Positions 31,927 through 39,302 of a DNA stretch of 43,543 bases are shown here, in pieces. The translations under genes were made by a program, and so were the position numbers. The stretch lies in the NCBI GenBank assembly GCA_947302355.1, contig CAMYUU010000001.1, positions 64,465 through 108,007 of the forward strand. Direction: 5' to 3'. The first letter of the stretch is position 1. Every line of letters begins with the position of its first letter. The notes under the pieces are model-generated. The model saw only the letters and a list, made by a program, of their open reading frames with translations, did not search any database and had not been told where the DNA came from. Source of the DNA: an uncultured Candidatus Saccharibacteria bacterium. GTDB lineage: Bacteria > Patescibacteriota > Saccharimonadia > Saccharimonadales > Saccharimonadaceae.

Positions 31927-33099
31927 ATGAGAATTTTGGGAATTGAAACTAGTTGTGACGAGACTGCGGCGTCTGTAGTAGAGGATGGTGTAAAGATTTT
32001 GTCAAATGTTGTGGTATCGCAGATTGATATTTTTGCTGAATATGGAGGCGTGATACCAGAGGTAGCAGCAAGAAGCCATCTTGAGGCTATGATGCCCGTG
32101 ATAGATAAAGCCCTTGACGATGCCGGCTGTAATTGGGACGACATAGACGCGATCGCTGTAACTCATGCGCCAGGACTGCTTGGTTCACTCTTAATTGGAA
32201 CGTTAACTGCGCGTACTCTCGCAATTTTACATAATAAGCCGCTATATGCAGTGCATCATTTAAAATCGCATGTGTATGCAAATTGGCTACATCAATCCAG
32301 CAAAGGAAAGCAGGGCACACCGTGCCATTCGGGCACGCTCCAAGGCCGCTCTGGCCAGTCTTTATGTCCCGCAGAACACATTGCGCCCTGTTTTCCTTTG
32401 CTGGCGTTGGTGGTGTCGGGGGGGCATACTCAGATTCTATATATGCCTGGACATAATCAGTTCGAGATTATTGGAACGACGCATGACGATGCAGTAGGAG
32501 AATGTTTTGATAAGGTCGCAAAGATTTTGGGGTTGCCGTATCCGGGTGGACCAAGTATTGCAAAGGCAGCGGAAGGTATTATATGTTCTTCGGACACGCT
32601 CAAGGGCGCTCGCCCAAGCTTACAGTCCTCAGAACACATAATACCTTCCTCTAACCGATACAAATTACCACATCCGAAAGTGGAAGGGTTGGATTTTTCG
32701 TTTTCTGGGCTTAAAACTGCGGTTCTTCGTGCCGTGCAGAAAGAGGTGGGTGTACCGATTTCTTATCCTTCGCACAAGTTGAAGGATTTGTTGAGTCGGC
32801 AGCAGGTTTGCGATTTTGCGGCATCATTTCAAAAGACTGCGGTAGAGATTTTATGTGAAAAAATAGAGATGGCGCTCACAAAATATCCAGAAACGAAGTC
32901 CGTAGTAGTGGCTGGAGGGGTGAGCGCAAATGAAGAGTTGCGCGGAGCACTAAAAGACGCATACTTCCCTGCCCCGTCGCTTTCAGGTGACAACGGAGCG
33001 ATGGTAGCAGCGGCGGCGTATTACGAAATCCAATCTGGTGCGAATCCGACGAATCCGTATTCTCTGAATATTTATCCAAGAATTTCGATTGAGAAATAA
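31927..33099 (+). CDS. tsaD: tRNA threonylcarbamoyladenosine transferase TsaD with two in-frame palindromic insertions
   Basis: The catalytic subunit for t6A37 formation on ANN-decoding tRNAs. The start MRILGIETSCDETAASVVEDG is the family N-terminus. The metal site HHLKSHVYAN, VVSGGHTQI, LDFSFSGLKTAV and VVAGGVSANEELR follow. I use ATG 31927, 7 bases after TATAAT, and not the longer frame from 31768, which adds about 50 residues foreign to TsaD. The protein has 390 residues where about 340 is usual. The surplus is explained by two insertions, about residues 124-160 just after the metal motif (element 32297-32404) and about 215-241 before the KLPHPKVEGLDFSFSG segment (element 32571-32649). Both keep the frame in a gene considered essential. 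Confidence 0.94.
   Translation: MRILGIETSCDETAASVVEDGVKILSNVVVSQIDIFAEYGGVIPEVAARSHLEAMMPVIDKALDDAGCNWDDIDAIAVTHAPGLLGSLLIGTLTARTLAILHNKPLYAVHHLKSHVYANWLHQSSKGKQGTPCHSGTLQGRSGQSLCPAEHIAPCFPLLALVVSGGHTQILYMPGHNQFEIIGTTHDDAVGECFDKVAKILGLPYPGGPSIAKAAEGIICSSDTLKGARPSLQSSEHIIPSSNRYKLPHPKVEGLDFSFSGLKTAVLRAVQKEVGVPISYPSHKLKDLLSRQQVCDFAASFQKTAVEILCEKIEMALTKYPETKSVVVAGGVSANEELRGALKDAYFPAPSLSGDNGAMVAAAAYYEIQSGANPTNPYSLNIYPRISIEK
32297..32404. repeat. Palindromic element B2 inside tsaD, with site-specific inverted arms
   Basis: Arms 32297-32316 and 32385-32404 are inverted copies identical at 19 of 20 positions. The right arm encodes the family sequence FPLLA, so the left arm (SSKGKQG) looks like the added inverted copy. 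The core has the hairpins GTGCC-attc-GGGCAC and GGCC-gctct-GGCC, then AGTCTTTATGTCCCGCAGAA, matching element B1 in ileS. Confidence 0.88.
32571..32649. repeat. Palindromic element B3 inside tsaD, with site-specific inverted arms
   Basis: Arms 32571-32589 and 32631-32649 are inverted copies identical at 18 of 19 positions. Here the left arm contains the family-like Ala-Glu-Gly, so the right arm is probably the copy. The core has TTCGGACACGCTCAAG, the hairpin GGGC-gct-CGCC-type (GGGCGCTCGCCC) and AGTCCTCAGAACA. The second hairpin changed from GGCC/GGCC in B1 and B2 to GGGC/GCCC while keeping its pairing. Confidence 0.85.
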
Positions 33100-33135
33100 T
33101 CTTTCTCTTGTTTTGTGTTTGTCTTGGCCTAAAGA

Positions 33136-35550
33136 TTAGATTCGGAGGCGAGGGTGTTTTGCTAGGATTTTAGGCGTAAGATAGTGCATAGCAAGACGAG
33201 CGATGATAAAGATGAGGTAGGCCACAGCAATAAGTGAAACTACAGTAAGTATCCTATCTGGAGTAAGGAGAGTGAAATCAAGAAAATTGCGGGTGAATGG
33301 AATGGCGATAGCCAGAGAAATGATGCCGAGAATCATCCCTAGGAGAATCGTGCGAAGAAGGTTTAATGGCCTAGCAATACTGTAAATTAGGAGAAAATCT
33401 ATAGCAAAAGTAATAATAGCGGAAGAAGTGATGAGCTCCGAGCGATTAAATCCGGAGTTTTTCGCAATAATCGATAGGATTAGCATAGTGATAGCTACGG
33501 TAATACCGGTGGGTACAGAATAACCGAGGATGTTTTTAATGAATTTGTTTTTGATACGTTCGGTGTTCTTTTCTAGAGCCAGAATAACGCCAGGAAAACC
33601 AATACAGGCAAGATTCAAGAGCGACATCTCCAGAGGAGCGTAAGGGTATTCTAGAGGGATTAGAATGAAAAGAACCGCAAGGATAGCAGCATATGTGTTT
33701 TTAGAGAGAAAAAGAGTGGCGGATCGTTCAAGGTTATTAATGGATTGACGACCCTCGGCGATAACGCTAGGAACCGCAGCGAAGTCACTATTTAGTAGTA
33801 CAAATTTAGCGGATTTTCTAGCTGCATCTGAGCCATCCCCGATAGCAATTGAACAATCGGCCTCTTTCATGGCTAAAATATCATTTACCCCATCGCCGGT
33901 CATAGCGACAGTTTTTCCTTGCTTCTTAAGAGCGAGAATGAGTGATTTTTTCTGGGCAGGCTTAACGCGAGTGAAGATATTGTATTTTTTGACGAGCTTA
34001 TCGTAGTTAATTTCACCCTGGATGGTTGAAAGATCTACGCCGGAAATATCTTTTACGCCCGTAAGTGAAGCGATGTTTTGGACGGTACGGAGGTTGTCGC
34101 CAGAAATAATTTTGACGTCGACATTGTTGTCGTAAAAATAATCAATGATTTTCTTGGCGTCTTTACGAAGTTCGTCTTCGAGTAAGACGTAGCCTAATAA
34201 AACTGCGCCAGACGCTAAAATAGCTTCTTTCGGGGCGCGTCCGTCCGGCCCATCGTCATGGGCGGCCGACGCTAATCCTCGCGCTGCCGCGCTCCGACCC
34301 CCCTTCAATAAGCCATTTTCAGCGTCTCGCAGTTTTATTACTGCGATTACTCGGTATTCGCCGGGGAAGTCGGGTTTGTTGGTGGTGAGATATTCGGGGG
34401 CGCCCATATAATATGCGGATTTAGTAGTGACGACGCCAGAGTATTTGCGATCAGAAGAAAATGGGACGACTTCCTTAACTTGTTCTGTCGGCTCATATTT
34501 GGTACCTCTAAGTAATTTACGCTTTAGAGCCTTTGATGTAGCGTTATCGGATTCTTGATTGCTTAGAATAAGCTTTAATGCATCTTCCAGGGCAGTTTTG
34601 GTCTGGCCTGCTGCTGGGATTAAATCTTTTACGGTCATTTTACCCGTGGTAAGGGTACCGGTTTTATCTAGTGCGATGCAATCTACCCTAGCAAGTGTTT
34701 CGATAGAATATAGATCTTGGACTAATACTTTCTGTCGGGAAAGGCGAATTGTGGCGAGCGCCAGTACGGATGAGGTGAGGAGGACTAGGCCTTCTGGTAT
34801 CATACTGATAAGACCAGCTACGGTAGACGTAACTGCGATTTCCGTAGTCGTATTGGGAACATTAATCCTGGCAATGAGAAGTAAGATGCCAATTGGAATC
34901 AGCGCAAAAGAGATGTACTTGACAATGTTGTTGATTAAATGGAACAACTTAGAGTCTGCAGTCTTGATATCGTGGGCATTAGACTCTAGTTTATTAATGA
35001 AATTTTCGGCACCTACGGCGGTGGCGGTAGCCTTGCAAGAGCCCGAAACAATGAAGCTACCAGATATCAACTGGTCGCCTGGATTCTTTGTGATGTTATC
35101 TTGTTCACCAGTAATGAAAGATTCATTAACCTCTACAGTTCCCTGTTCTATCCTGCTATCTACAATTACTTGGTCACCAAGACTATACACTAAAAGATCA
35201 CCGTCCACAATTTCGGTCTGTGCGATTTGGTGGGGTTTCCCGTTTCTAATAACCGTGGGCTTCTGCTCGCTGCGCAAGCGCATTTTGTCAATTGTGAGTT
35301 TTGAACGGATGCCATTAATAATACTAATTAGAGTATTAGCAATAGCAACGACGATAAATAAGAGATTTTTATATGCGCCGACAGAGATAATCATGAGGGC
35401 GAGAATTAGGTTAACAAAATTAAAAATAGTTAAAGTGTTTTCTAGGATAATTTTGCCAATCGTATTAGTATTTTTACTGGGGGCAGTATTAACTCTTCCC
35501 TGACGAATTTTGGCTTGGACTTGCTTATCAGTCAGACCTTCTAGATTCAT
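33136..35550 (-). CDS. P-type cation ATPase, CtpE-like
   Basis: A membrane ATPase of 804 residues. It has the actuator loop (FITGEQDNI, usually TGES), the membrane motif MIPEGLVLLTSSVLALATIR, the phosphorylation site ALDKTGTLTTGKMTV, and the hinge MTGDGVNDILAMKEADCSIA. About ten transmembrane helices are expected. PEGL and overall order resemble mycobacterial CtpE, a calcium-type pump, but the ion is not proven. No N-terminal metal-binding domain is present. A TAAAAT box ends 6 bases before the ATG, within TGCTAAAAT. Residues about 408-447, in the nucleotide-binding domain, are an in-frame insertion encoded by element A3 (LKGGRSAAARGLASAAHD). Confidence 0.9.
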   Translation of the reverse strand: MNLEGLTDKQVQAKIRQGRVNTAPSKNTNTIGKIILENTLTIFNFVNLILALMIISVGAYKNLLFIVVAIANTLISIINGIRSKLTIDKMRLRSEQKPTVIRNGKPHQIAQTEIVDGDLLVYSLGDQVIVDSRIEQGTVEVNESFITGEQDNITKNPGDQLISGSFIVSGSCKATATAVGAENFINKLESNAHDIKTADSKLFHLINNIVKYISFALIPIGILLLIARINVPNTTTEIAVTSTVAGLISMIPEGLVLLTSSVLALATIRLSRQKVLVQDLYSIETLARVDCIALDKTGTLTTGKMTVKDLIPAAGQTKTALEDALKLILSNQESDNATSKALKRKLLRGTKYEPTEQVKEVVPFSSDRKYSGVVTTKSAYYMGAPEYLTTNKPDFPGEYRVIAVIKLRDAENGLLKGGRSAAARGLASAAHDDGPDGRAPKEAILASGAVLLGYVLLEDELRKDAKKIIDYFYDNNVDVKIISGDNLRTVQNIASLTGVKDISGVDLSTIQGEINYDKLVKKYNIFTRVKPAQKKSLILALKKQGKTVAMTGDGVNDILAMKEADCSIAIGDGSDAARKSAKFVLLNSDFAAVPSVIAEGRQSINNLERSATLFLSKNTYAAILAVLFILIPLEYPYAPLEMSLLNLACIGFPGVILALEKNTERIKNKFIKNILGYSVPTGITVAITMLILSIIAKNSGFNRSELITSSAIITFAIDFLLIYSIARPLNLLRTILLGMILGIISLAIAIPFTRNFLDFTLLTPDRILTVVSLIAVAYLIFIIARLAMHYLTPKILAKHPRLRI
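34210..34327. repeat. Palindromic element A3 inside the P-type ATPase gene, with site-specific inverted arms
   Basis: Arms 34210-34226 and 34310-34327 are inverted copies with one A/G change and one single-base gap. The core starts CGGGGCGCGTCC and ends CCGACCCCCC. Its main hairpin is CCCAT-cgtc-ATGGG where element A1 has CCTGT/ACAGG and A4 has CCCGT/ACGGG. Its minor hairpin (minus strand) is GCGC-ggca-GCGC where A2 and A4 have GGC-tacg-GCC. Confidence 0.85.
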
Positions 35551-35594
35551 AAGAATATTTTAGCATAAAGTCGACCGAATAATGGTCGGTATAT

Positions 35595-36479
35595 TCAGAT
35601 TTCAATAAGCTCATATTCTGTGGAGCCGAGTCCAAGAGATTCGGCATACGGAAGTATAGCACGGCCTTCGCGAGAATCGATGCGCTCTTTTAACTCTTCA
35701 GCGCCTGGATCTTTTGAAGCCCAAATAAGATCAATAAAAGCTTGGTCGTTGGCAACGGGATCTAGAGAGGCCACAATACCGAGATCTTGCATGACTGGGT
35801 CACCTTGGTTTTTGTCACAATCGCAATCTACAGAGAGAGCATTCATTACCGTAATATAGGCGATTGGTTTGTTGTTTTCTTTTAGGTAATCAGAAACAGC
35901 AGTGGCAGCTTCAGCCATGGATTCGATAAAATCAATTTGTTCATACTTTGAGACCCAGCAGAGGGTGGGATTTTTGGTTTTGCCGCAAGAGTGAATATAG
36001 GCTTTACCATCTCTAGATGCAATACCGATAGATTGATTCTTAAGATTAGCACCAAAGCCGCCCATGGCGTGGCCTTTGCCGTGGGCTAAATTTAAAATGG
36101 AATCGTAATTGGCGAAATTATTGCCGATTATATCATATTTGAGATGTTTGCCTTTATGGACTGGGATTTTGAAATCACCATCCGCATCCATAATATCCAC
36201 ATCAGCAAATTCAGTAAATCCATGTTCCTTGGCAACTTCTAAATGATCTTTAGCGGTATTTCGTTTACCTGGGTAAGCAGTGTTGCATTCTATTATTGTT
36301 CCATTTAACTTCTTTACTAGTGGACCGATAAGGTCGGCTTTGAGATATCCCTTAGCACCAGCTTCACCCGTGCTAACCTTAACACCTACTTTGCCGCTTA
36401 GATTTACACCGAGAGACTCGTAGATTTTGATTAGACTATCTGGAGTGATTTCTTTCGTGAAGTATACTTTGCTTGTCAT
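35595..36479 (-). CDS. DUF362 family protein
   Basis: A protein of 294 residues with the DUF362 layout: VGVKVSTGEAGAKGYLKADLIGPLV near the start, then a central IGNNFANYDSILNLAHGKGHAMGGFGANLKN and HSCGKTKNPTLCW. The protein has a DCDCDKNQGDPVMQDLGIVAS stretch that could bind metal or an Fe-S cluster, but no ferredoxin domain is attached. Function of the family is poorly known. AAGGAG 4 bases before the ATG supports the start. It lies 11 bases after the FemAB-like gene ending at 36491 and is probably co-transcribed with it. Confidence 0.8.
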   Translation of the reverse strand: MTSKVYFTKEITPDSLIKIYESLGVNLSGKVGVKVSTGEAGAKGYLKADLIGPLVKKLNGTIIECNTAYPGKRNTAKDHLEVAKEHGFTEFADVDIMDADGDFKIPVHKGKHLKYDIIGNNFANYDSILNLAHGKGHAMGGFGANLKNQSIGIASRDGKAYIHSCGKTKNPTLCWVSKYEQIDFIESMAEAATAVSDYLKENNKPIAYITVMNALSVDCDCDKNQGDPVMQDLGIVASLDPVANDQAFIDLIWASKDPGAEELKERIDSREGRAILPYAESLGLGSTEYELIEI

Positions 36480-36490
36480 AATGCTCCTTT

Positions 36491-37702
36491 CTAATGATGT
36501 TTTAGCTTGGCGAGTGTGGCGTGAAGCTTATAAAACGGATAGTTGATTGGCAGCTCGTAGGCCCCCAGAAGTTCAACTACTTTACCGTACTTGGCGCCAA
36601 ACCCTTTTTTGAATTTATAAATACCGTAGCCTGGCTTAGATGGATTGGGAAGCCCTTGGATGCCGTAGAAGTTATATCTTTTGAATTTGTTTTTCAGAGC
36701 GTACTGGATCATATGCCACTGGATGGCGTATTGAGCATTGTATTCTTTCATATAAGCTTCGTCGCTACCAGAGAAGAGATAGATGACTTCATCGCCGTAG
36801 GTCATAAACATGGCGGCAGCTATTGGAATGGTATTAGAACTTAAAATAATACTCTCTCGGGACGGGTCGCTTCGGCCCGTCGTTACGGGCGAAGCGCCCT
36901 CATGCTCGGCCGTAGCCTCCGCAAGCCCTCGAGTAGTATCATTTTTAAGTTCCACACTGTCCCCTATCGTTTTATTGTCGCCGAGTTTTATTTCTGCGAC
37001 GATGAATTTAACTTCGCTTTTTTTAGCGAAGAGATCATACATGGTTTCGTAGTAAGAGAGAGCTTTATCTGTAAAATGGCGACGTTCGGATGTTGATTCG
37101 GTGATTTGTTTAAATTTGGCTAATTCTTCCCTGTTTAACTCGCGTACTTTAACTCCTTTTCTGGCTGTACGACTAATCAGATTGCGAGTGTTTTGCTTGA
37201 AGCTAGCAAACAACTCTTCTTTTTTGAGTCCTTTAACGTCTAAAACGAATAGGATGGGTGGATTTTCAGGGGTGGTTGGCAAGAAGCCGAGATTCTCGAG
37301 ATTTTTGACTGCTTTTTGATGATTGAAACCATCTTTTACTAATTCGCCATCTTTGTTGCGTTCGACTTTTTCATAGTATGGTTCAATATGAAGAAGATAG
37401 CCGTTATGAGATTTGGCATAACTTTTAAGGTTTTTGAAGAAGAAGTTAACAAGAGCCGTATCTTCGTAGTCCATTAATGGACCCCCTGGGATAGAGTAGG
37501 TGGATTTACCAAGGAAAGTAGGTTTTGCTACAGCCATCGATGCAGCGAGTAATTTACCGTTTTCTTCGACGCCAAAATAGTAGGCGGTCCAGCCGTTTTT
37601 TTCACGCAGTGTAGCAATTTCGGTAGTTTGGAGGAATGATTTATAGGGGGATTTAGTAGCGAATCTAGTAAACTCTTCTGGCTTTAAAGTGACGAATTTC
37701 AT
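36491..37702 (-). CDS. FemAB-like peptidoglycan bridge ligase with an in-frame palindromic insertion
   Basis: A FemX/FemAB-type aminoacyl transferase of 403 residues (GNAT-like double fold) that adds amino acids from aminoacyl-tRNA to the stem peptide of lipid II. Visible family features are the N-terminal FLQTTEIATLREKNGWTAYYFG, PGGPLMDYED, KQNTRNLISRTARKGV and the C-terminal YNAQYAIQWHMIQYALKNKFKRYNFYGI. An extra segment at about residues 251-289 (TTRGLAEATAEHEGASPVTT) comes from element A4. A TGCTATAAT box ends 6 bases before the ATG. It is followed by the DUF362 gene and preceded by a second FemAB-like gene. Which residue it transfers cannot be told. Confidence 0.88.
   Translation of the reverse strand: MKFVTLKPEEFTRFATKSPYKSFLQTTEIATLREKNGWTAYYFGVEENGKLLAASMAVAKPTFLGKSTYSIPGGPLMDYEDTALVNFFFKNLKSYAKSHNGYLLHIEPYYEKVERNKDGELVKDGFNHQKAVKNLENLGFLPTTPENPPILFVLDVKGLKKEELFASFKQNTRNLISRTARKGVKVRELNREELAKFKQITESTSERRHFTDKALSYYETMYDLFAKKSEVKFIVAEIKLGDNKTIGDSVELKNDTTRGLAEATAEHEGASPVTTGRSDPSRESIILSSNTIPIAAAMFMTYGDEVIYLFSGSDEAYMKEYNAQYAIQWHMIQYALKNKFKRYNFYGIQGLPNPSKPGYGIYKFKKGFGAKYGKVVELLGAYELPINYPFYKLHATLAKLKHH
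36837..36952. repeat. Palindromic element A4 inside the FemAB-like gene, with site-specific inverted arms
   Basis: Arms 36837-36853 and 36935-36952 are inverted copies with one A/G change and one single-base gap. The core carries CGGGACGGGTCGC, the hairpin GCTTCGG-CCCGT-cgtt-ACGGG-CGAAGC, TCATGCTCGGCCGTAGCC and CAAGCCCTCGA. It is nearly the same core as the intergenic element A2 at 8966, with arms of unrelated sequence. Confidence 0.88.
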
Positions 37703-37811
37703 AATTTGATTATAGCATACAATCTTTTTTTTGATTTCATACCCTCAGGCCGTTATTATGGAAATTGCGTGGAGTAACTTCTTCACAAAAAATGCTCGTT
37801 TGATAGATTAA

Positions 37812-38744
37812 TTAGATTTTACGTACCCACTTATTAACTTTTCGTAATACCTGATATAGTTTGTATTTGGTAGAATCAAGGATTACGTCATAAGTACCAG
37901 CATATTGAACTTCGTATCCAGCGAAAGTCTTTTTGAAATTCGTAAACCCGGCCCAAGGGTGATCTTTGGGTGCGCCATCTGGTGCGATACCCCAGAAATC
38001 AAACGTTTCAAGTCCCTTATCTTTTGCATCTAAAATCAGTTGAATAGTTAGAATTCCGGTCGCATGAAGCTTGCGCCCGGTATCATTCTGCGCTCCCTGA
38101 AGATTATACCTGGTAGTTTTATCGTCAAACACTAGACCCGCCGCAACAATGTCTTCCTTCCCTGTCTCTTGATTTTTATGCTTCACATAATAGAGTGTAG
38201 AAAATGGCTGCGCGAGCTCGGTTTTAAGATATTCTTCGGAAAAGGTGTTGATTCCTTTTTCTTTTGCTAGGGTATTCTGGAGCTTTGTAAGATACTTGAT
38301 GTCTTCGGGGTTGTTAGAAGTTTTGATAGAAATGCCGTTTTTTTCCATATTACGATAGTATCTAAGAAGCCTGGAAGGTAATTTTCGTTTCAATTCTTCA
38401 TCTGTTCCCTTCAAATCTAATACCCATGTTTCTTTCGGATTAAGGTCTTGAGATTTCACTGTGCCACTTGGGAGACATTGAGCTATTTCTGGATCTTGGG
38501 GTTCGATACGAATAAAAATCGCATCGTTTCTTTGGGCCAAACCTTTAAGAGATTTAAGTGCGTTTTCAAATCCTTTACGATCTTTCGTGACTGGACCGTA
38601 GGGCAAATAGAGATATTTTACCATTTTAGCTTCTTTTAAAATTGCCAAATAAATATATCCATCACCTTCTTCCCTAAAGCTAACCTCGCCAAGTGAATTT
38701 TGAAGTTCTTGCCATGCTTTACTCTGTGTTATAGGCGTATTCAT
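37812..38744 (-). CDS. FemAB-like peptidoglycan bridge ligase, second copy
   Basis: A protein of 310 residues from the same family as the product at 36491-37702 but without the insertion and clearly diverged. The N-terminus ITQSKAWQELQNSLGEVSF and YLYLPYGPV are family-like, followed by LPSRLLRYYRNMEKNGISIK and the C-terminal RKLHATGILTIQLILDAKDK with TFDFWGIAPDGAPKDHPWAG. The WGI(A/Q)P segment matches YGIQGLP in the other copy. On the minus strand TGATATAAT ends 6 bases before the ATG. Two FemAB-type enzymes in a row suggest sequential additions to one cross-bridge. Confidence 0.88.
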   Translation of the reverse strand: MNTPITQSKAWQELQNSLGEVSFREEGDGYIYLAILKEAKMVKYLYLPYGPVTKDRKGFENALKSLKGLAQRNDAIFIRIEPQDPEIAQCLPSGTVKSQDLNPKETWVLDLKGTDEELKRKLPSRLLRYYRNMEKNGISIKTSNNPEDIKYLTKLQNTLAKEKGINTFSEEYLKTELAQPFSTLYYVKHKNQETGKEDIVAAGLVFDDKTTRYNLQGAQNDTGRKLHATGILTIQLILDAKDKGLETFDFWGIAPDGAPKDHPWAGFTNFKKTFAGYEVQYAGTYDVILDSTKYKLYQVLRKVNKWVRKI

Positions 38745-38805
38745 GAAGTAATTATATCACATCAACACGTGGATTTTTTTGACTGCTTATGGTTTTTATG
38801 ATTTT

Positions 38806-38940
38806 GCGACCAAAATTCTCGGCTTTGGTGTTCCCTCAGTCGTTAAAACAATTTCTTTAGCAATTAATTCAAGAAGCTAACTCTTAAGAGTGCTTGGTTG
38901 CTAAAGTTACCTCCAACTCCAGCTGGTCGCCGAGTTGTTG
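38806..38940 (-). ncRNA. Candidate structured RNA of unknown class
   Basis: The gap 38745-39092 has no convincing gene. A perfect minus-strand promoter (38946-38974) would start an RNA near 38939. Downstream are a 9-bp perfect pairing CTTTAGCAA/TTGCTAAAG (38898-38906 with 38855-38863), a palindrome ACTCTTAAGAGT (38880-38891), and two competing 6-bp pairings that share bases: 38929-38934 with 38818-38823, and 38925-38930 with 38806-38811. The competing pair could be a switch or pseudoknot-like arrangement. I found no tmRNA, RNase P, SRP or 6S hallmarks. It may also act as a long leader of the FemAB gene at 38744, or pair-forming sequence without RNA function. Confidence 0.45.
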
Positions 38941-38945
38941 TTTTG

Positions 38946-38974
38946 ATTTTAGCGCTCGTGGTTTGTTTTGTCAA
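38946..38974 (-). promoter_or_regulatory. Consensus-like promoter upstream of the candidate RNA
   Basis: On the minus strand TTGACA (38969-38974), a 17-base spacer and TAAAAT (38946-38951). Confidence 0.7.
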
Positions 38975-39092
38975 CCCAGGATGCTAAGCCTTGCGGTTGC
39001 TAACCATAAGGGAATTAGTAGTTTGCTGCTTATGGTTTTGTGGAAAAGCTAGGGGATTATTTGTGTAATAAATGGTATGCTAAAATATAGAT

Positions 39093-39302
39093 ATGGCTTA
39101 CATCAGACGGTTTAAAACTAAATCAGGTGCGACGGGAATTCAAGTATGTTACAAAGAGCAGGGAAAAGTAGTAAAAACCATACACGTAGGATCGGCATCT
39201 TCAGAGATGGCACTTCAAAAACTCCTGCGCAAAGCGCAGGGAATTATTGACGGCGAAAAAGGGAAGCCGTTGTTTAATTTAGATAAATTTATTCAGAAAT
39301 AG
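39093..39302 (+). CDS. Stand-alone N-terminal domain of IS1634-type transposases
   Basis: A protein of 69 residues, MAYIRRFKTKSGATGIQVCY through HVGSASSEMALQKLLRKAQG. It resembles the first 60-70 residues of IS1634/IS1549-family transposases ('YIRKVKTKSGATAVQV ... HIGSAHT'), but no catalytic domain follows and I saw no terminal inverted repeats. It may be a remnant or a domesticated small DNA-binding protein. A TAAAAT box ends 6 bases before the ATG, so it seems to be expressed. It overlaps the 3' end of the convergent gene at 39289 by 14 bases. Confidence 0.6.
   Translation: MAYIRRFKTKSGATGIQVCYKEQGKVVKTIHVGSASSEMALQKLLRKAQGIIDGEKGKPLFNLDKFIQK

Noticed and set aside
3676-36952. Programmed ribosome bypassing or splicing of the palindromic elements
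   Set aside because: All six coding insertions are open and of frame-keeping length, which is not needed if they were skipped. It remains testable, but read-through is the simpler reading.
38745-39092. tmRNA, RNase P RNA, SRP RNA or 6S RNA
   Set aside because: I saw no tag frame, no RNase P conserved core, no SRP tetraloop motif and no long 6S hairpin. It was kept only as an unclassified candidate.
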